The notes below the pieces were generated by a model. That model had not been told where the DNA came from. It saw only the letters and a list, made by a program, of their open reading frames with translations, and made no database searches. The translations under genes and the position numbers were made by a program. Positions 15,901 to 24,206 of a stretch of 64,000 nt of DNA are shown here, one piece after another. Position 1 is the stretch's first letter, and each line of letters starts with the position of its first letter. The DNA lies in NCBI GenBank assembly GCA_964520985.1, contig CAZFPB010000001.1, forward strand, positions 558,001 to 622,000, in the 5' to 3' direction. Source of the stretch: CAYSGL01 sp964520985 (GTDB lineage Bacteria; Pseudomonadota; Alphaproteobacteria; Micavibrionales; Micavibrionaceae).

Positions 15901-17064
15901 ATGCGTTTTTTGCTGATTTTGCTGACGTTCATGGTCACCCTGCCGGCCTTCGCGCAGACACCGCCCGTGCCGGGCCACCATCCGATCAAGGAGATGGAGC
16001 AAAAATTAAAAGAAGAACAGGCGGCGAAAGACGCGCTGCAAAAAGAACTGGAGAAGCTGCAGGCGGATATTGGCAGCGGTAAAAAATCCTTGGTCGAACT
16101 GGCGTCCGATATCAAAGATAATGAGGGCGATCTGACAACTCTTGAAGCACGCTTAAAAGAGTTGAAATCAGAGCAGGATGAAATCCAAGATCGCCTCGGC
16201 GTCGATCAAGGCTCCATGGCGGATTTAATCCTGGCCCTGCAACGTATTCGCCGCGTCCCGCCCGAAGCGCTGCTGGCCCGCCCCGGCGCGCCGCTGGAAA
16301 CGGCCCAAAGCGCGATGCTGCTGCAATCGGTTTTACCCACCTTGTATGGCCGCGCCGAAGGGTTAAAAAATGATCTCGCCCGCCTGTCCGACATTGTCGA
16401 AAAAACGCAAAAAGATAAAAAGGATCTGGAAGTGAAAACAGCCGCGCTCACTCTGCGCCGTAATGAAATGACCGCGATGCTGGACAAGCGTCAATCCGCC
16501 TTCAAACAGGCGGAAGGCGACGTAAAGCAACGCGAAGCCGAGATCAAACAAATCTCCGCCAAAGCCACAGGCTTGCGCGACCTGCTCAAAAAACTCGATG
16601 AGAAAAACAAGGAAGAGATACGACTGGCCGCAGCCACGCCGCGCGCTGTACCTAAAAATGTGAAACGTGACATCATGCCCAAGGCTGGATCAGGTCAGTT
16701 GCCAGTGTCAGGCATTGTCCGGGTGCGCTATGGCGAGCGGGATGAGATTGGTGCGAAAGCAGAAGGCATTCGTATCGAGGCGCGTAACGGCGCATTGGTT
16801 GTGTCCCCGCTTGGCGGCATCGTGCGTTATAGCGGCGATTTTCGTAATTACGGCCGGATGGTCATCATCGAACACCCGAATAATTACCATAGCCTAGTTG
16901 CAGGTTTGGCCAGAATTGATACAGTGGTGGGGCAATCGGTTGCGGCAGGTGAACCCTTGGGAACACTTGGCGCGCAAGGCGGTGATAAGCCTACGCTCTA
17001 CTATGAGCTGCGGCTTGACGGCCAGCCGATTAATCCGGCGCGTAAAATTGGTGATCTCGGCTAA
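15901..17064 (+). CDS. envC: EnvC-type murein hydrolase activator
   Basis: A signal peptide (MRFLLILLTFMVTLPAFAQ) is followed by about 220 residues of coiled coil and a C-terminal LytM/M23 fold (from about residue 260). EnvC proteins activate amidases for septal peptidoglycan splitting and are themselves inactive. The zinc ligands are missing here too: the usual H-x3-D is replaced in GIRIEARNGALV, and the HLHF motif by LYYELR. The gene lies between rlmH and ctpA, the standard alphaproteobacterial position. Which amidase it activates cannot be told. Confidence 0.9.
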   Translation: MRFLLILLTFMVTLPAFAQTPPVPGHHPIKEMEQKLKEEQAAKDALQKELEKLQADIGSGKKSLVELASDIKDNEGDLTTLEARLKELKSEQDEIQDRLGVDQGSMADLILALQRIRRVPPEALLARPGAPLETAQSAMLLQSVLPTLYGRAEGLKNDLARLSDIVEKTQKDKKDLEVKTAALTLRRNEMTAMLDKRQSAFKQAEGDVKQREAEIKQISAKATGLRDLLKKLDEKNKEEIRLAAATPRAVPKNVKRDIMPKAGSGQLPVSGIVRVRYGERDEIGAKAEGIRIEARNGALVVSPLGGIVRYSGDFRNYGRMVIIEHPNNYHSLVAGLARIDTVVGQSVAAGEPLGTLGAQGGDKPTLYYELRLDGQPINPARKIGDLG

Positions 17065-17093
17065 CAACTCTACTTCATGAAAGACCGTTATTG

Positions 17094-18500
17094 ATGCGTT
17101 CCCTACTCTCCTTGGTTGTTTTCGCTCTCCTCAGTGTGCCTGTCGCTGCATGTGCTCAGACGGCAGCGCCTGCCGAAAAAGCGAAAGCCGATGACAGCAA
17201 CGATACGTACCGCCAATTGAATTTATTCGGCGACGTGTTCGAGCGTGTGCGCGCGCAGTATGTCGAGCCAGTGACGGATGAAGAATTGGTCAAGACTGCG
17301 ATCAACGGCATGCTGACCTCGCTTGATCCGCACTCTTCTTACTTGGATGAAAAAGATTTTGCCGATATGCGTGTGCAGACCAGCGGCGAATTTGGCGGTC
17401 TCGGGATTGAAGTCACGATGGAAGAAGGCTTTGTCAAAGTTGTCTCGCCGATCGATGACACCCCTGCCTCGAAAGCCGGCGTCAAAGCGGGCGATTTCAT
17501 TGTGGGTATTGATGGAGAAAGCGTTATCGGTCTTGCGCTGAACGATGCTGTCGATAAAATGCGCGGCAAGGTTGGCACCAAAATCAAAATCACCATCCAA
17601 CGCGAAGGCTCGGCCGAACCGCTGGAGCTGGAACTCACGCGCGATATTATCCGCATTCAATCGGTCAAGCACCGCGTCGAGCAAAAAGATATCGGCTACA
17701 TCCGTATTTCGACATTTAATCAAAATACGCAAACAGCTCTCGAAGCTGCGATCAAAGACATCAAGAAACAAACGGACAATAAAGTATCCGGTTATGTCCT
17801 TGATCTGCGCAACAACCCGGGCGGTCTGCTCGATCAGGCGATTTCCGTATCGGACAGTTTCATTGAAAAAGGCGAAATCGTTTCAACACGCGGCCGCAGC
17901 GAACAGGATACGCAGCGCGATAATGCCACACCGGGCGACCTGCTTGATGGCAAACCAATGGTCGTGCTGATCAACGGTGGCTCCGCTTCCGCCTCAGAAA
18001 TCGTTGCCGGCGCCCTGCAAGATCATCGCCGCGCTATTCTGCTTGGTACACAATCGTTCGGCAAAGGCTCTGTGCAAACCGTTATCCCCCTGCCGGGTCA
18101 CGGCGCGATGCGTTTGACCACGGCGCGCTATTATACGCCATCGGGTCGCTCCATTCAGGCAAAAGGCATTGAGCCGGATATCACCGTGGAACAGGCAACC
18201 ATTCAAGAGATCGACAGCTCGGGCCGTATCCGCGAAGGTGATCTGCGTAAAGCGCTCGATGATGGCCTTGGTGAAAACATCAAGATCATTAAAAAGCCGG
18301 AGCCAGTCCTGACTGAGCCAAAAAAAGACGGTAAGGATGGCGAAGCCAAAGACGATGCCAAAAAAGGCGACAAGAAAGACGAGAAAAAAGACGGCGATAA
18401 AAACGCTGAGGCCGAGGATGATGACTATCAATTAATCCGTGCCATCGATCTTCTGCGTGGCATCACCCTTTATGGCAGCAAGGCCAGCGTTAAATCATGA
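17094..18500 (+). CDS. ctpA: S41 family C-terminal processing peptidase CtpA
   Basis: The start is the ATG at 17094. A signal peptide with a Cys at its end (VPVAACAQ) exports the protein; this could be a lipoprotein, but the box is imperfect. An N-terminal helical region precedes a PDZ domain (about residues 95-170, GGLGIEVTMEEGF, ASKAGVKAGDFIVGIDG). The S41 catalytic domain follows, with Ser299 in GGSASASEIVAGA and Lys324 in QSFGKGSVQ. The C-terminus carries a Lys/Asp/Glu-rich linker. Such proteases trim periplasmic peptidoglycan hydrolases and lipoproteins, fitting its place after envC. Confidence 0.95.
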   Translation: MRSLLSLVVFALLSVPVAACAQTAAPAEKAKADDSNDTYRQLNLFGDVFERVRAQYVEPVTDEELVKTAINGMLTSLDPHSSYLDEKDFADMRVQTSGEFGGLGIEVTMEEGFVKVVSPIDDTPASKAGVKAGDFIVGIDGESVIGLALNDAVDKMRGKVGTKIKITIQREGSAEPLELELTRDIIRIQSVKHRVEQKDIGYIRISTFNQNTQTALEAAIKDIKKQTDNKVSGYVLDLRNNPGGLLDQAISVSDSFIEKGEIVSTRGRSEQDTQRDNATPGDLLDGKPMVVLINGGSASASEIVAGALQDHRRAILLGTQSFGKGSVQTVIPLPGHGAMRLTTARYYTPSGRSIQAKGIEPDITVEQATIQEIDSSGRIREGDLRKALDDGLGENIKIIKKPEPVLTEPKKDGKDGEAKDDAKKGDKKDEKKDGDKNAEAEDDDYQLIRAIDLLRGITLYGSKASVKS

Positions 18501-19525
18501 CGGCCACCTTCGCGTCATTGCGGCAGGATCCTGAATTCCGGCGCGATGCGGGCAAGGCTTTTGCCAAGGGCATGATTTTCGTCATTCTCTTTTTCGTCCT
18601 GCTGTTCGGCTGGATGTTCTTAAGGGCGGACGACACGCTTTTACAATGGCAAGAACGCTTCGCCTCCAAAACCGTCTCTCTGCAAGCCGCACCTGCCGCC
18701 ACGAAAGCCATGGGCCTGAGTGAAGCAGATCGCGTTACACCGGCAGAAACCGTGGAAACTAACTTGCCTGTCGTGCCAAGCGAAGCGGCGCCAAAAACGG
18801 CCGCTCCCGCCACGTATTTCAACCAGTTTCGCAAAGCCGTTCCGCTTGCAGAAGGCAAAGCGCACATTGCTATCGTGCTGGCCAATCTTGGCATCGCCGA
18901 GAGTTTTTCCAAAAATTTGATTGAGACAGTGCCGCAAGGTGTCACGCTGGGTTTTTCTCCGTATGCGGCCAAGATCGATGTACTGAAAGCCAACGCTGAT
19001 TCCAAAGGCTTTGAAAGCTGGCTGATGTTGCCCCTGGAGCCTGCCAATTATCCGGCACGCGATCCCGGGCCTATGACAGTGCTAACCAATGCCAGCCTCG
19101 ATGCGACGCAAGAACACATCAATCGCCTCACTACGATGGCGCAGATGGGCTATCCCGGCTTTATCAGCAATCCTGATCATGTGTTCAGCGATGTCGATCT
19201 GCGCACCAATCCACTGCTGAAAATGATCGCGGAAAAAGGCTTTGGGTTCGCTGAAGGCCGGAATGAAGGCAATAATTTTGCCAAAGAATTTGCCGCGCAG
19301 AATTTCATTCCCTATGCGCAAGCGGGTGACTGGCTGGGCCGCAATATGGGCCGCACCGATATTCAGGCCGTTTTGCAGCGCGTGGAAAAACTGGCGCAGT
19401 TAAACGGCAGCGCTATTTTAATGGTCGAAGCGACCCCTCTGTCGTCGCAGCTACTGAAAGAGTGGATGGAGAAACTGCCGGGCATGAATATCCAGCTCGT
19501 CCCTTTATCCGTTCTGGCGCAATGA
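18497..19525 (+). CDS. Divergent polysaccharide deacetylase family protein
   Basis: The gene overlaps ctpA by 4 bases (ATGA). One membrane helix near residues 25-45 anchors it, a linker follows, and the C-terminal ~230 residues match the divergent polysaccharide deacetylase family (DUF610): HIAIVLANLGIAE, GVTLGFSPYA, WLMLPLEPANYPARDPGP, and a late FGFAEGRN. The usual metal-binding Asp-Asp-Leu-Gly of active relatives is replaced by Ala-Asn-Leu-Gly, so deacetylase activity is doubtful. Its constant pairing with envC and ctpA suggests a role in cell-wall remodelling. Confidence 0.85.
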   Translation: MTATFASLRQDPEFRRDAGKAFAKGMIFVILFFVLLFGWMFLRADDTLLQWQERFASKTVSLQAAPAATKAMGLSEADRVTPAETVETNLPVVPSEAAPKTAAPATYFNQFRKAVPLAEGKAHIAIVLANLGIAESFSKNLIETVPQGVTLGFSPYAAKIDVLKANADSKGFESWLMLPLEPANYPARDPGPMTVLTNASLDATQEHINRLTTMAQMGYPGFISNPDHVFSDVDLRTNPLLKMIAEKGFGFAEGRNEGNNFAKEFAAQNFIPYAQAGDWLGRNMGRTDIQAVLQRVEKLAQLNGSAILMVEATPLSSQLLKEWMEKLPGMNIQLVPLSVLAQ

Positions 19526-19998
19526 GCGATTTTTATCCGTACCGCCCCTGTGTGGGCATCGCCCTGTTCAATAACGAAGGCAAAGTATTCGTAGGCGAGC
19601 GTATCGACACGCCTGGCTCCTGGCAGATGCCCCAAGGCGGGATCGATGCGGGCGAAAATATACTGACGGCGGCGCGGCGCGAACTGGCTGAAGAAATAGG
19701 CACCAACAATGCTACATTGCTGGAAGTGCTCGATCAAAAAATTCTCTACGATATTCCTGCCGAGATTTTAGAGCGACTGCACAAGATTTGGGACAAGCCG
19801 TATATCGGGCAGGAGCAGACATGGGTAGCGATGCGCTATACTGGCAGTGATGCCGATATCAATCTAGCCGCTCATGACCCGGCAGAGTTTTCTCAATGGA
19901 AATGGGAAACGCTGGAGCGTGTGCCTAATCTGATCGTGCCGTTCAAGCGCGAGGTATATGCCACAATCGTCGCCGCCTTCACCAAATTCAGCGCATAA
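19522..19998 (+). CDS. rppH: RNA pyrophosphohydrolase RppH
   Basis: RppH removes pyrophosphate from 5' ends of mRNA to trigger decay. The ATG at 19522 overlaps the previous stop (ATGA) and gives 158 residues. The Nudix box spans about residues 39-60 (GGIDAGENILTAARRELAEE). Other family features are YRPCVGIALFN, SWQMPQGG and the C-terminal PFKREVY. A strong terminator follows directly, so this is the last gene of the proA-to-rppH stretch. Confidence 0.96.
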   Translation: MSDFYPYRPCVGIALFNNEGKVFVGERIDTPGSWQMPQGGIDAGENILTAARRELAEEIGTNNATLLEVLDQKILYDIPAEILERLHKIWDKPYIGQEQTWVAMRYTGSDADINLAAHDPAEFSQWKWETLERVPNLIVPFKREVYATIVAAFTKFSA

Positions 19999-20028
19999 AA
20001 AAGCCCCGAACCCGGGGCTTTTCTTTTA
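19996..20028. terminator. Bidirectional intrinsic terminator between rppH and tolB
   Basis: The stem AAGCCCCG / CGGGGCTT (20001-20008 with 20013-20020) closes an AACC tetraloop. It is flanked by an A-run before and a T-rich run (TTCTTTT) after, so it can stop transcription on both strands. It separates convergent rppH and tolB, whose stop codons lie within the structure's flanks. Confidence 0.9.
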
Positions 20029-21339
20029 TGGATTGAGCGGCGACCAGGCTGGGTCGGAGCCGCCTTGCGGTGTTGGCAAGGTCCGCTCGTTGTAACCGGT
20101 GATGTCGATCGTGTAGACGTTCGAACTGCGACCGCCGCTACCGCCCGGCGCTTCTTTAAAGTATGTCAGCACACGGCCATTTGGCGACCAGCTCGGGCCT
20201 TCAACGTGATAGGCTTGCGTAATCAGACGCTCTCCCGATCCATCGGGGCGCATCACGCCAATATAGAACTGGCCTTTTTGCATTTTGGTGAAGGCGATCA
20301 GATCGCCGCGCGGCGACCAGACAGGGTTGGCGTAACGGCCATCGCCGAACGAAATGCGTTTCACGTTGCCGCCGCCCGCATCCATGACATAGAGCTGCTG
20401 CGTGCCGCCACGGTCGGATTCAAACGCGATGCGGTTACCATCGGGCGCATAGGTCGGCGCCGTATCGATGCCGCTATTGTCTGTCAGACGCTTTGTCGTG
20501 CGCGAACGCATATCGAGTGTGTAGATATCGGTATTACCATTTTGCGACATACTCATGATCACACCGTTACCGCTTGGTGAGAAGCGCGGCGCAAAGGTCA
20601 TGCCCGGGAAGTTACCCAGCAGTTCCTGACGGCCTGTATCGATGTTGTAGAGATATACGCGCGGCGTGCCACCCTGATACGACATATAGGTGATTTCCTG
20701 CGCGGTCGGCGAGAAGCGCGGTGTCAGCACCAGTGTGCCCGATGGCGTCAGGAAGCGGTGGTTCGCGCCATCCTGATCCATAATGGCCAGGCGCTTATCG
20801 CGGCGGGTCGCGGGACCGCTTTCCGAGACATAAACGATACGGGTATCGAAGTAGCCTTCTTCCCCGGTCACGCGCTTATATGTCTCATCCGAAATAATGT
20901 GCGCGATGCGGCGCCAGTTCTGCTGGGTCGTCATGTAGGCCATACCGGCGATCTGTTTTTGCGAGAATACATCCCACAGGCGGAATTCCACGCGCGGGCG
21001 GCCATCGGCGCCTTTGGTAACAGACCCCGTCACCAACGCTTGTGCATTGATCGCGCGCCATTCGGCAAATCGCGGGCCGTCTTTTTCAATCGAGGCCGCA
21101 TCCTGAATAAACGCACCCGGGCTGACTGGCGCAAACAAACCAGAATTTTTCAGGTTCGACGTAATGATTCCTGGAATATCACGGGCCAGTTGCGCCAGAT
21201 CAGCGCTCTGCGCATAGAAAGGCGAAATCGCGATTGGCATCGGGTCGACCTTGCCTTTGGTAACGTCGACACGCAATTGCGCGGACGCCGGGGCGGCAAC
21301 CAATATCAGGGCGGCAAAAAGCAGGATGTTTTTCAGCAT
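20026..21339 (-). CDS. tolB: Tol-Pal system protein TolB
   Basis: TolB is the periplasmic beta-propeller that links TolA to Pal during outer-membrane constriction. The 437-residue protein starts with a signal peptide (MLKNILLFAALILVAAPASA) and an N-terminal alpha/beta domain. A six-bladed propeller follows, with repeats such as PRFSPSGNGVIMSMS, PTYAPDGNRIAFESDRGG, PVWSPRGDLIAFTK and PSWSPNGRVLTYF. It is the last gene of ybgC-tolQRAB and runs into the terminator at 20000. The usual next gene, pal, is absent. Confidence 0.97.
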   Translation of the reverse strand: MLKNILLFAALILVAAPASAQLRVDVTKGKVDPMPIAISPFYAQSADLAQLARDIPGIITSNLKNSGLFAPVSPGAFIQDAASIEKDGPRFAEWRAINAQALVTGSVTKGADGRPRVEFRLWDVFSQKQIAGMAYMTTQQNWRRIAHIISDETYKRVTGEEGYFDTRIVYVSESGPATRRDKRLAIMDQDGANHRFLTPSGTLVLTPRFSPTAQEITYMSYQGGTPRVYLYNIDTGRQELLGNFPGMTFAPRFSPSGNGVIMSMSQNGNTDIYTLDMRSRTTKRLTDNSGIDTAPTYAPDGNRIAFESDRGGTQQLYVMDAGGGNVKRISFGDGRYANPVWSPRGDLIAFTKMQKGQFYIGVMRPDGSGERLITQAYHVEGPSWSPNGRVLTYFKEAPGGSGGRSSNVYTIDITGYNERTLPTPQGGSDPAWSPLNP

Positions 21340-21363
21340 GATTCTTTCCTTTGAACCGGGTTT

Positions 21364-22269
21364 TTATAGCATATCCTTAGGATCGAAGCTGACAATAATG
21401 TCTTTCCATCCATCGTATTTCTCTTCTGGCAGACGCAGCGGCGTACACATCGGGCTCAGCACAGCGCGCACTGCGGAATCAGCCGCCGCACGGAAGGCCG
21501 GGTCGGCGTTATAGCGGTAACGGTCCTGAATAACGGCGTTCTGCACCGTGCGATCACGATTAACTGTCAAACGGATTTCCACGACCAGATCTTCGGCATA
21601 ACGGGCACCAGCCTGAATGCTCCAGCATTGGGAGAGTTGCTGGCGCAGCGCGTCGGCCTCGCTGACAAGCAATTGTTTTGCAAAGTCACCAATCGGCGAT
21701 GGCAATGGCGGCTCGACCGGCGCATCTGTCACCGGTGCATCTGTTGGCTGTTCCGGCTCAGAATCCTGCAGGTTGCGCAAGAGAGAATCAAAGGCTTGCT
21801 GGCTGTCGTCTTCTTGCACTTCAGGCTTTGGCGGCTCAACCTCTTTTGGCTTGTCCAGCTTCTCGGCATCGGGCGGCGGAATAACGGGGGCCGGCTTTTC
21901 GGCTGGCTTGGGTTTTTCTTTCGGAGGTTCCGGCGGCGTTGGTTTCGGCGGCTCTTTCGCTTCCACTTTCGGCGGCGATGGCGGCTTTTTCACTTCTTTT
22001 TTCTGAACCGGCTTTTCTTCTTTGGGCGGTTCTTTTGGTTTGGGCGCTTCGACCGGCGGCTTGATCGCCGTCGTCACTTCGCCAATGGGAAGGATTTCAA
22101 CCGGGATCGGCGTCGAAACAATTTCAATCGGCGGGGCCAGATGCGGTAAACCAACGAGCGCGACGATGATGATCAGCGCGTGAAAGCCGATCGAGACATA
22201 CAAAGACGTGCCGGGACCTTGCGGTTCCGGTTCCTGTGTCATGCGATGCTCGGCATTGGCTGCGTTCAT
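21364..22269 (-). CDS. tolA: TolA-like cell envelope integrity protein
   Basis: The architecture is that of TolA. A short cytoplasmic tail and one membrane helix (YVSIGFHALIIIVALVGL) come first, then a Pro/Lys/Glu-rich periplasmic rod of about 120 residues (PPKEEKPVQKKEVKKPP and similar). A C-terminal TonB/TolA domain follows, with the cysteine pair CWSIQAGARY and PMCTPLRLP. TolA transmits TolQR force to TolB/Pal. The rod is proline-rich rather than the Ala-Lys-rich helix of E. coli, as is common in alphaproteobacteria. Start choice between ATG 22269 and ATG 22242 is uncertain. Confidence 0.9.
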   Translation of the reverse strand: MNAANAEHRMTQEPEPQGPGTSLYVSIGFHALIIIVALVGLPHLAPPIEIVSTPIPVEILPIGEVTTAIKPPVEAPKPKEPPKEEKPVQKKEVKKPPSPPKVEAKEPPKPTPPEPPKEKPKPAEKPAPVIPPPDAEKLDKPKEVEPPKPEVQEDDSQQAFDSLLRNLQDSEPEQPTDAPVTDAPVEPPLPSPIGDFAKQLLVSEADALRQQLSQCWSIQAGARYAEDLVVEIRLTVNRDRTVQNAVIQDRYRYNADPAFRAAADSAVRAVLSPMCTPLRLPEEKYDGWKDIIVSFDPKDML

Positions 22270-22302
22270 GGGTTTCGACGCTAAGGTTGCTTTTAGGCGC
22301 TT

Positions 22303-22743
22303 TTATGACGCGTTTTCAGAAATAAGGGCGACCTTTTTAAAGCCTGCCCCGTTGATACCGCCGAGGATCTTCATCACCCGGCCGTAATCCAGCCCCTGAT
22401 CGGCGCGGATATAGATGCGGCGTTCAGCGTCGTTGTTGGTCATTGAACGCAGGATGGTAATCATGCGGTCATCCGTCACTTCAGTTTCGCCGACAAACAT
22501 TTTGCCGTCTTTGCTGAGCGAGACTTCAATCGGTTTGTTATCTTCATCGCTCATCGCCTTGGCATCGGAATCAGGCAGGTCGACAGGAACGCCGGCCGTC
22601 AGCAACGGCGCCGCCACCATGAAGATAATCAGCAGCACGAGCATGACATCAACCATCGGCGTCACGTTGATTTCCGCCATGGCGCGGTGATTGCCCCGCC
22701 CGGTGCGGCGTGTACGGCCATCCATGTCCATTTTTACGCCCAT
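22303..22743 (-). CDS. tolR: ExbD/TolR family stator protein TolR
   Basis: TolR (146 residues) is the peptidoglycan-binding partner of the TolQ proton channel. It has one membrane helix with the conserved proton-carrying Asp in INVTPMVDVMLVLLIIFMV, followed by a periplasmic ExbD-type domain (YIRADQGLDYGRVMKIL). It begins 4 bases after tolQ and is followed by tolA, so the three are clearly co-transcribed. Confidence 0.97.
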   Translation of the reverse strand: MGVKMDMDGRTRRTGRGNHRAMAEINVTPMVDVMLVLLIIFMVAAPLLTAGVPVDLPDSDAKAMSDEDNKPIEVSLSKDGKMFVGETEVTDDRMITILRSMTNNDAERRIYIRADQGLDYGRVMKILGGINGAGFKKVALISENAS

Positions 22744-22747
22744 GGGA

Positions 22748-23536
22748 CTATGCTACCTTTGCTGGGTTGGGAACGGACGGCGTTGATTTGCGCGGGCCTT
22801 CCTGACCTTCGAGATGACGCGACAGGATTGCGCTGAACTCGCTCACAAATCCATCGAGACGCGACGCATAGCGATTGAGTTTTGAAGAGAAACCGTTGTA
22901 GGCGACAACAGCCGGGATAGCGGCAACAAGACCGAGCGCCGTTGCGAATAACGCTTCGGCAATACCCGGCGCTACAACAGCCAGACCCGTGGAGTTGGTG
23001 TTCGCGATCGAAATGAACGAGCGCATGATACCCCACACTGTACCGAAAAGACCGATAAACGGCGCGGTCGAACCGACGGTGGCCAAGAACGTCATGCCGC
23101 GCTCAAGGCGGTCCATTTCACGGCCGATGGCGATGCTCATGGCGCGCTCGACGCGCTGGCGCAAACTGGCCTGCATGCTTTCATGTGCCGGCACACCGCC
23201 TTCGACGGTTGAATGCCATTCTTCCATTCCAGCCGAGAACGTTTTCAGCATCGGGTCGTTCGGGCTTTTCTTGATACGGTGATAGAGCTTGTCCAGCGGC
23301 TCGCCCGACCAGAATGCATCTTCAAATTTATTGGCGCGGCGGTTGAGCTTCGAGAGTGTCGCGCGTTTTTCAAAAATGATCGCCCAGGACCAGATCGACG
23401 CAGCCATCATCATCAACATGACGACTTTCACGATAATATCGGCCTGCATGAACAAGCCCATAATGCTCATATCGTGGGCACCTACGGTTCCTGCTAAAGC
23501 GGCAGCGTCTACGGCGCGGTCAGGGATCTCATTCAT
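22748..23536 (-). CDS. tolQ: MotA/TolQ/ExbB proton channel protein TolQ
   Basis: TolQ (262 residues) forms the pentameric proton channel that, with TolR, energises TolA. Three membrane helices are visible: VVMLMMMAASIWSWAIIF near the N-terminus, and the paired ATVGSTAPFIGLFGTVWGIM and AEALFATALGLVAAIPAVVAY of the MotA/ExbB domain. The Thr/Pro-rich channel motif is intact. Its start overlaps the ybgC stop by 8 bases. Confidence 0.97.
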   Translation of the reverse strand: MNEIPDRAVDAAALAGTVGAHDMSIMGLFMQADIIVKVVMLMMMAASIWSWAIIFEKRATLSKLNRRANKFEDAFWSGEPLDKLYHRIKKSPNDPMLKTFSAGMEEWHSTVEGGVPAHESMQASLRQRVERAMSIAIGREMDRLERGMTFLATVGSTAPFIGLFGTVWGIMRSFISIANTNSTGLAVVAPGIAEALFATALGLVAAIPAVVAYNGFSSKLNRYASRLDGFVSEFSAILSRHLEGQEGPRKSTPSVPNPAKVA

Positions 23537-23945
23537 CGGCTTTTAACTCCAAAAAGGGTTCGAATTTTTCACGTAATATTTGAGGTACCCGCATGGGTCT
23601 GGCGGTACGATCGACGCAAACCAGTGTTACCACCATGTCAAATAGATGAGATTCATGGCAAAAAATAGACTGTTTCATCGTAAAAGATGAGTTTTTCAAA
23701 GAAATTACCCCAGTTTTGACGGTCAGCAGGTCATCGAGGCGGCTTGGGCGGTAATAATCGCATTCCATATGACGGACGACGAACTTGGTACCGATCTGCT
23801 CATCGAGGTCGGGACAAGTGATTCCCACGCTGCGGAGCAGCTCAGAGCGTCCTCGTTCACAAAAGCGAATGAAACTGGCGTGATAGACAATCCCGCCCGC
23901 ATCCGTGTCCTCATAATAAACGCGCACATTGATGTCGTGTTGCAT
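23529..23945 (-). CDS. ybgC: Tol-Pal-associated acyl-CoA thioesterase YbgC
   Basis: This is a 138-residue hotdog-fold thioesterase with the 4-hydroxybenzoyl-CoA-thioesterase signature VYYEDTDAGGIVYHASFIRF; the Asp is catalytic. YbgC acts on acyl-CoA/acyl-ACP and is linked to phospholipid metabolism. It is the first gene of the tol operon. The coding region overlaps tolQ by 8 bases. The promoter must lie in 23946-24011, shared with the divergent small gene. Confidence 0.95.
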   Translation of the reverse strand: MQHDINVRVYYEDTDAGGIVYHASFIRFCERGRSELLRSVGITCPDLDEQIGTKFVVRHMECDYYRPSRLDDLLTVKTGVISLKNSSFTMKQSIFCHESHLFDMVVTLVCVDRTARPMRVPQILREKFEPFLELKADE

Positions 23946-24011
23946 AAATAAATTGCCTGCCCTTGAATTATGGAATAGTCTTTTTCTTCATCTTAGATAA
24001 GGAATGTCAGT

Positions 24012-24203
24012 ATGGATAAACACACACAACAAGGCAATATCGGCCTTTCTTCGCGGGCGTTCAATGCCGCAGCGATCGTGGGGACTGTTGCAGCCATAGG
24101 GCTGACTCTTTTTGCTGCCAATAGCGATAACGATTTAGCCAAAGCAATGTTTGATTCCCAACACCATGTTACGGGCAAAAACCTCACTGTGTTAAGTCGT
24201 TAA
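24012..24203 (+). CDS. Small single-span membrane protein, unknown
   Basis: A 63-codon frame with a proper Shine-Dalgarno (AAGGA, 8 bases before ATG) lies in the gap between ybgC and ruvB, on the opposite strand to both. It encodes a polar N-terminus, one hydrophobic segment (AFNAAAIVGTVAAIGLTLFA) and a polar C-terminal tail containing HH. I do not recognise a family. The ribosome site, membrane helix and fit to the gap argue for a real gene; its stop is 3 bases from the ruvB stop codon. Confidence 0.55.
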   Translation: MDKHTQQGNIGLSSRAFNAAAIVGTVAAIGLTLFAANSDNDLAKAMFDSQHHVTGKNLTVLSR

Positions 24204-24206
24204 GCT

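Noticed and set aside
21617..22149. Plus-strand Arg/Phe- and Gly/Ser-rich frames opposite tolA
   Set aside because: They mirror the Pro/Lys/Glu-rich rod of TolA and have no domain or ribosome site.
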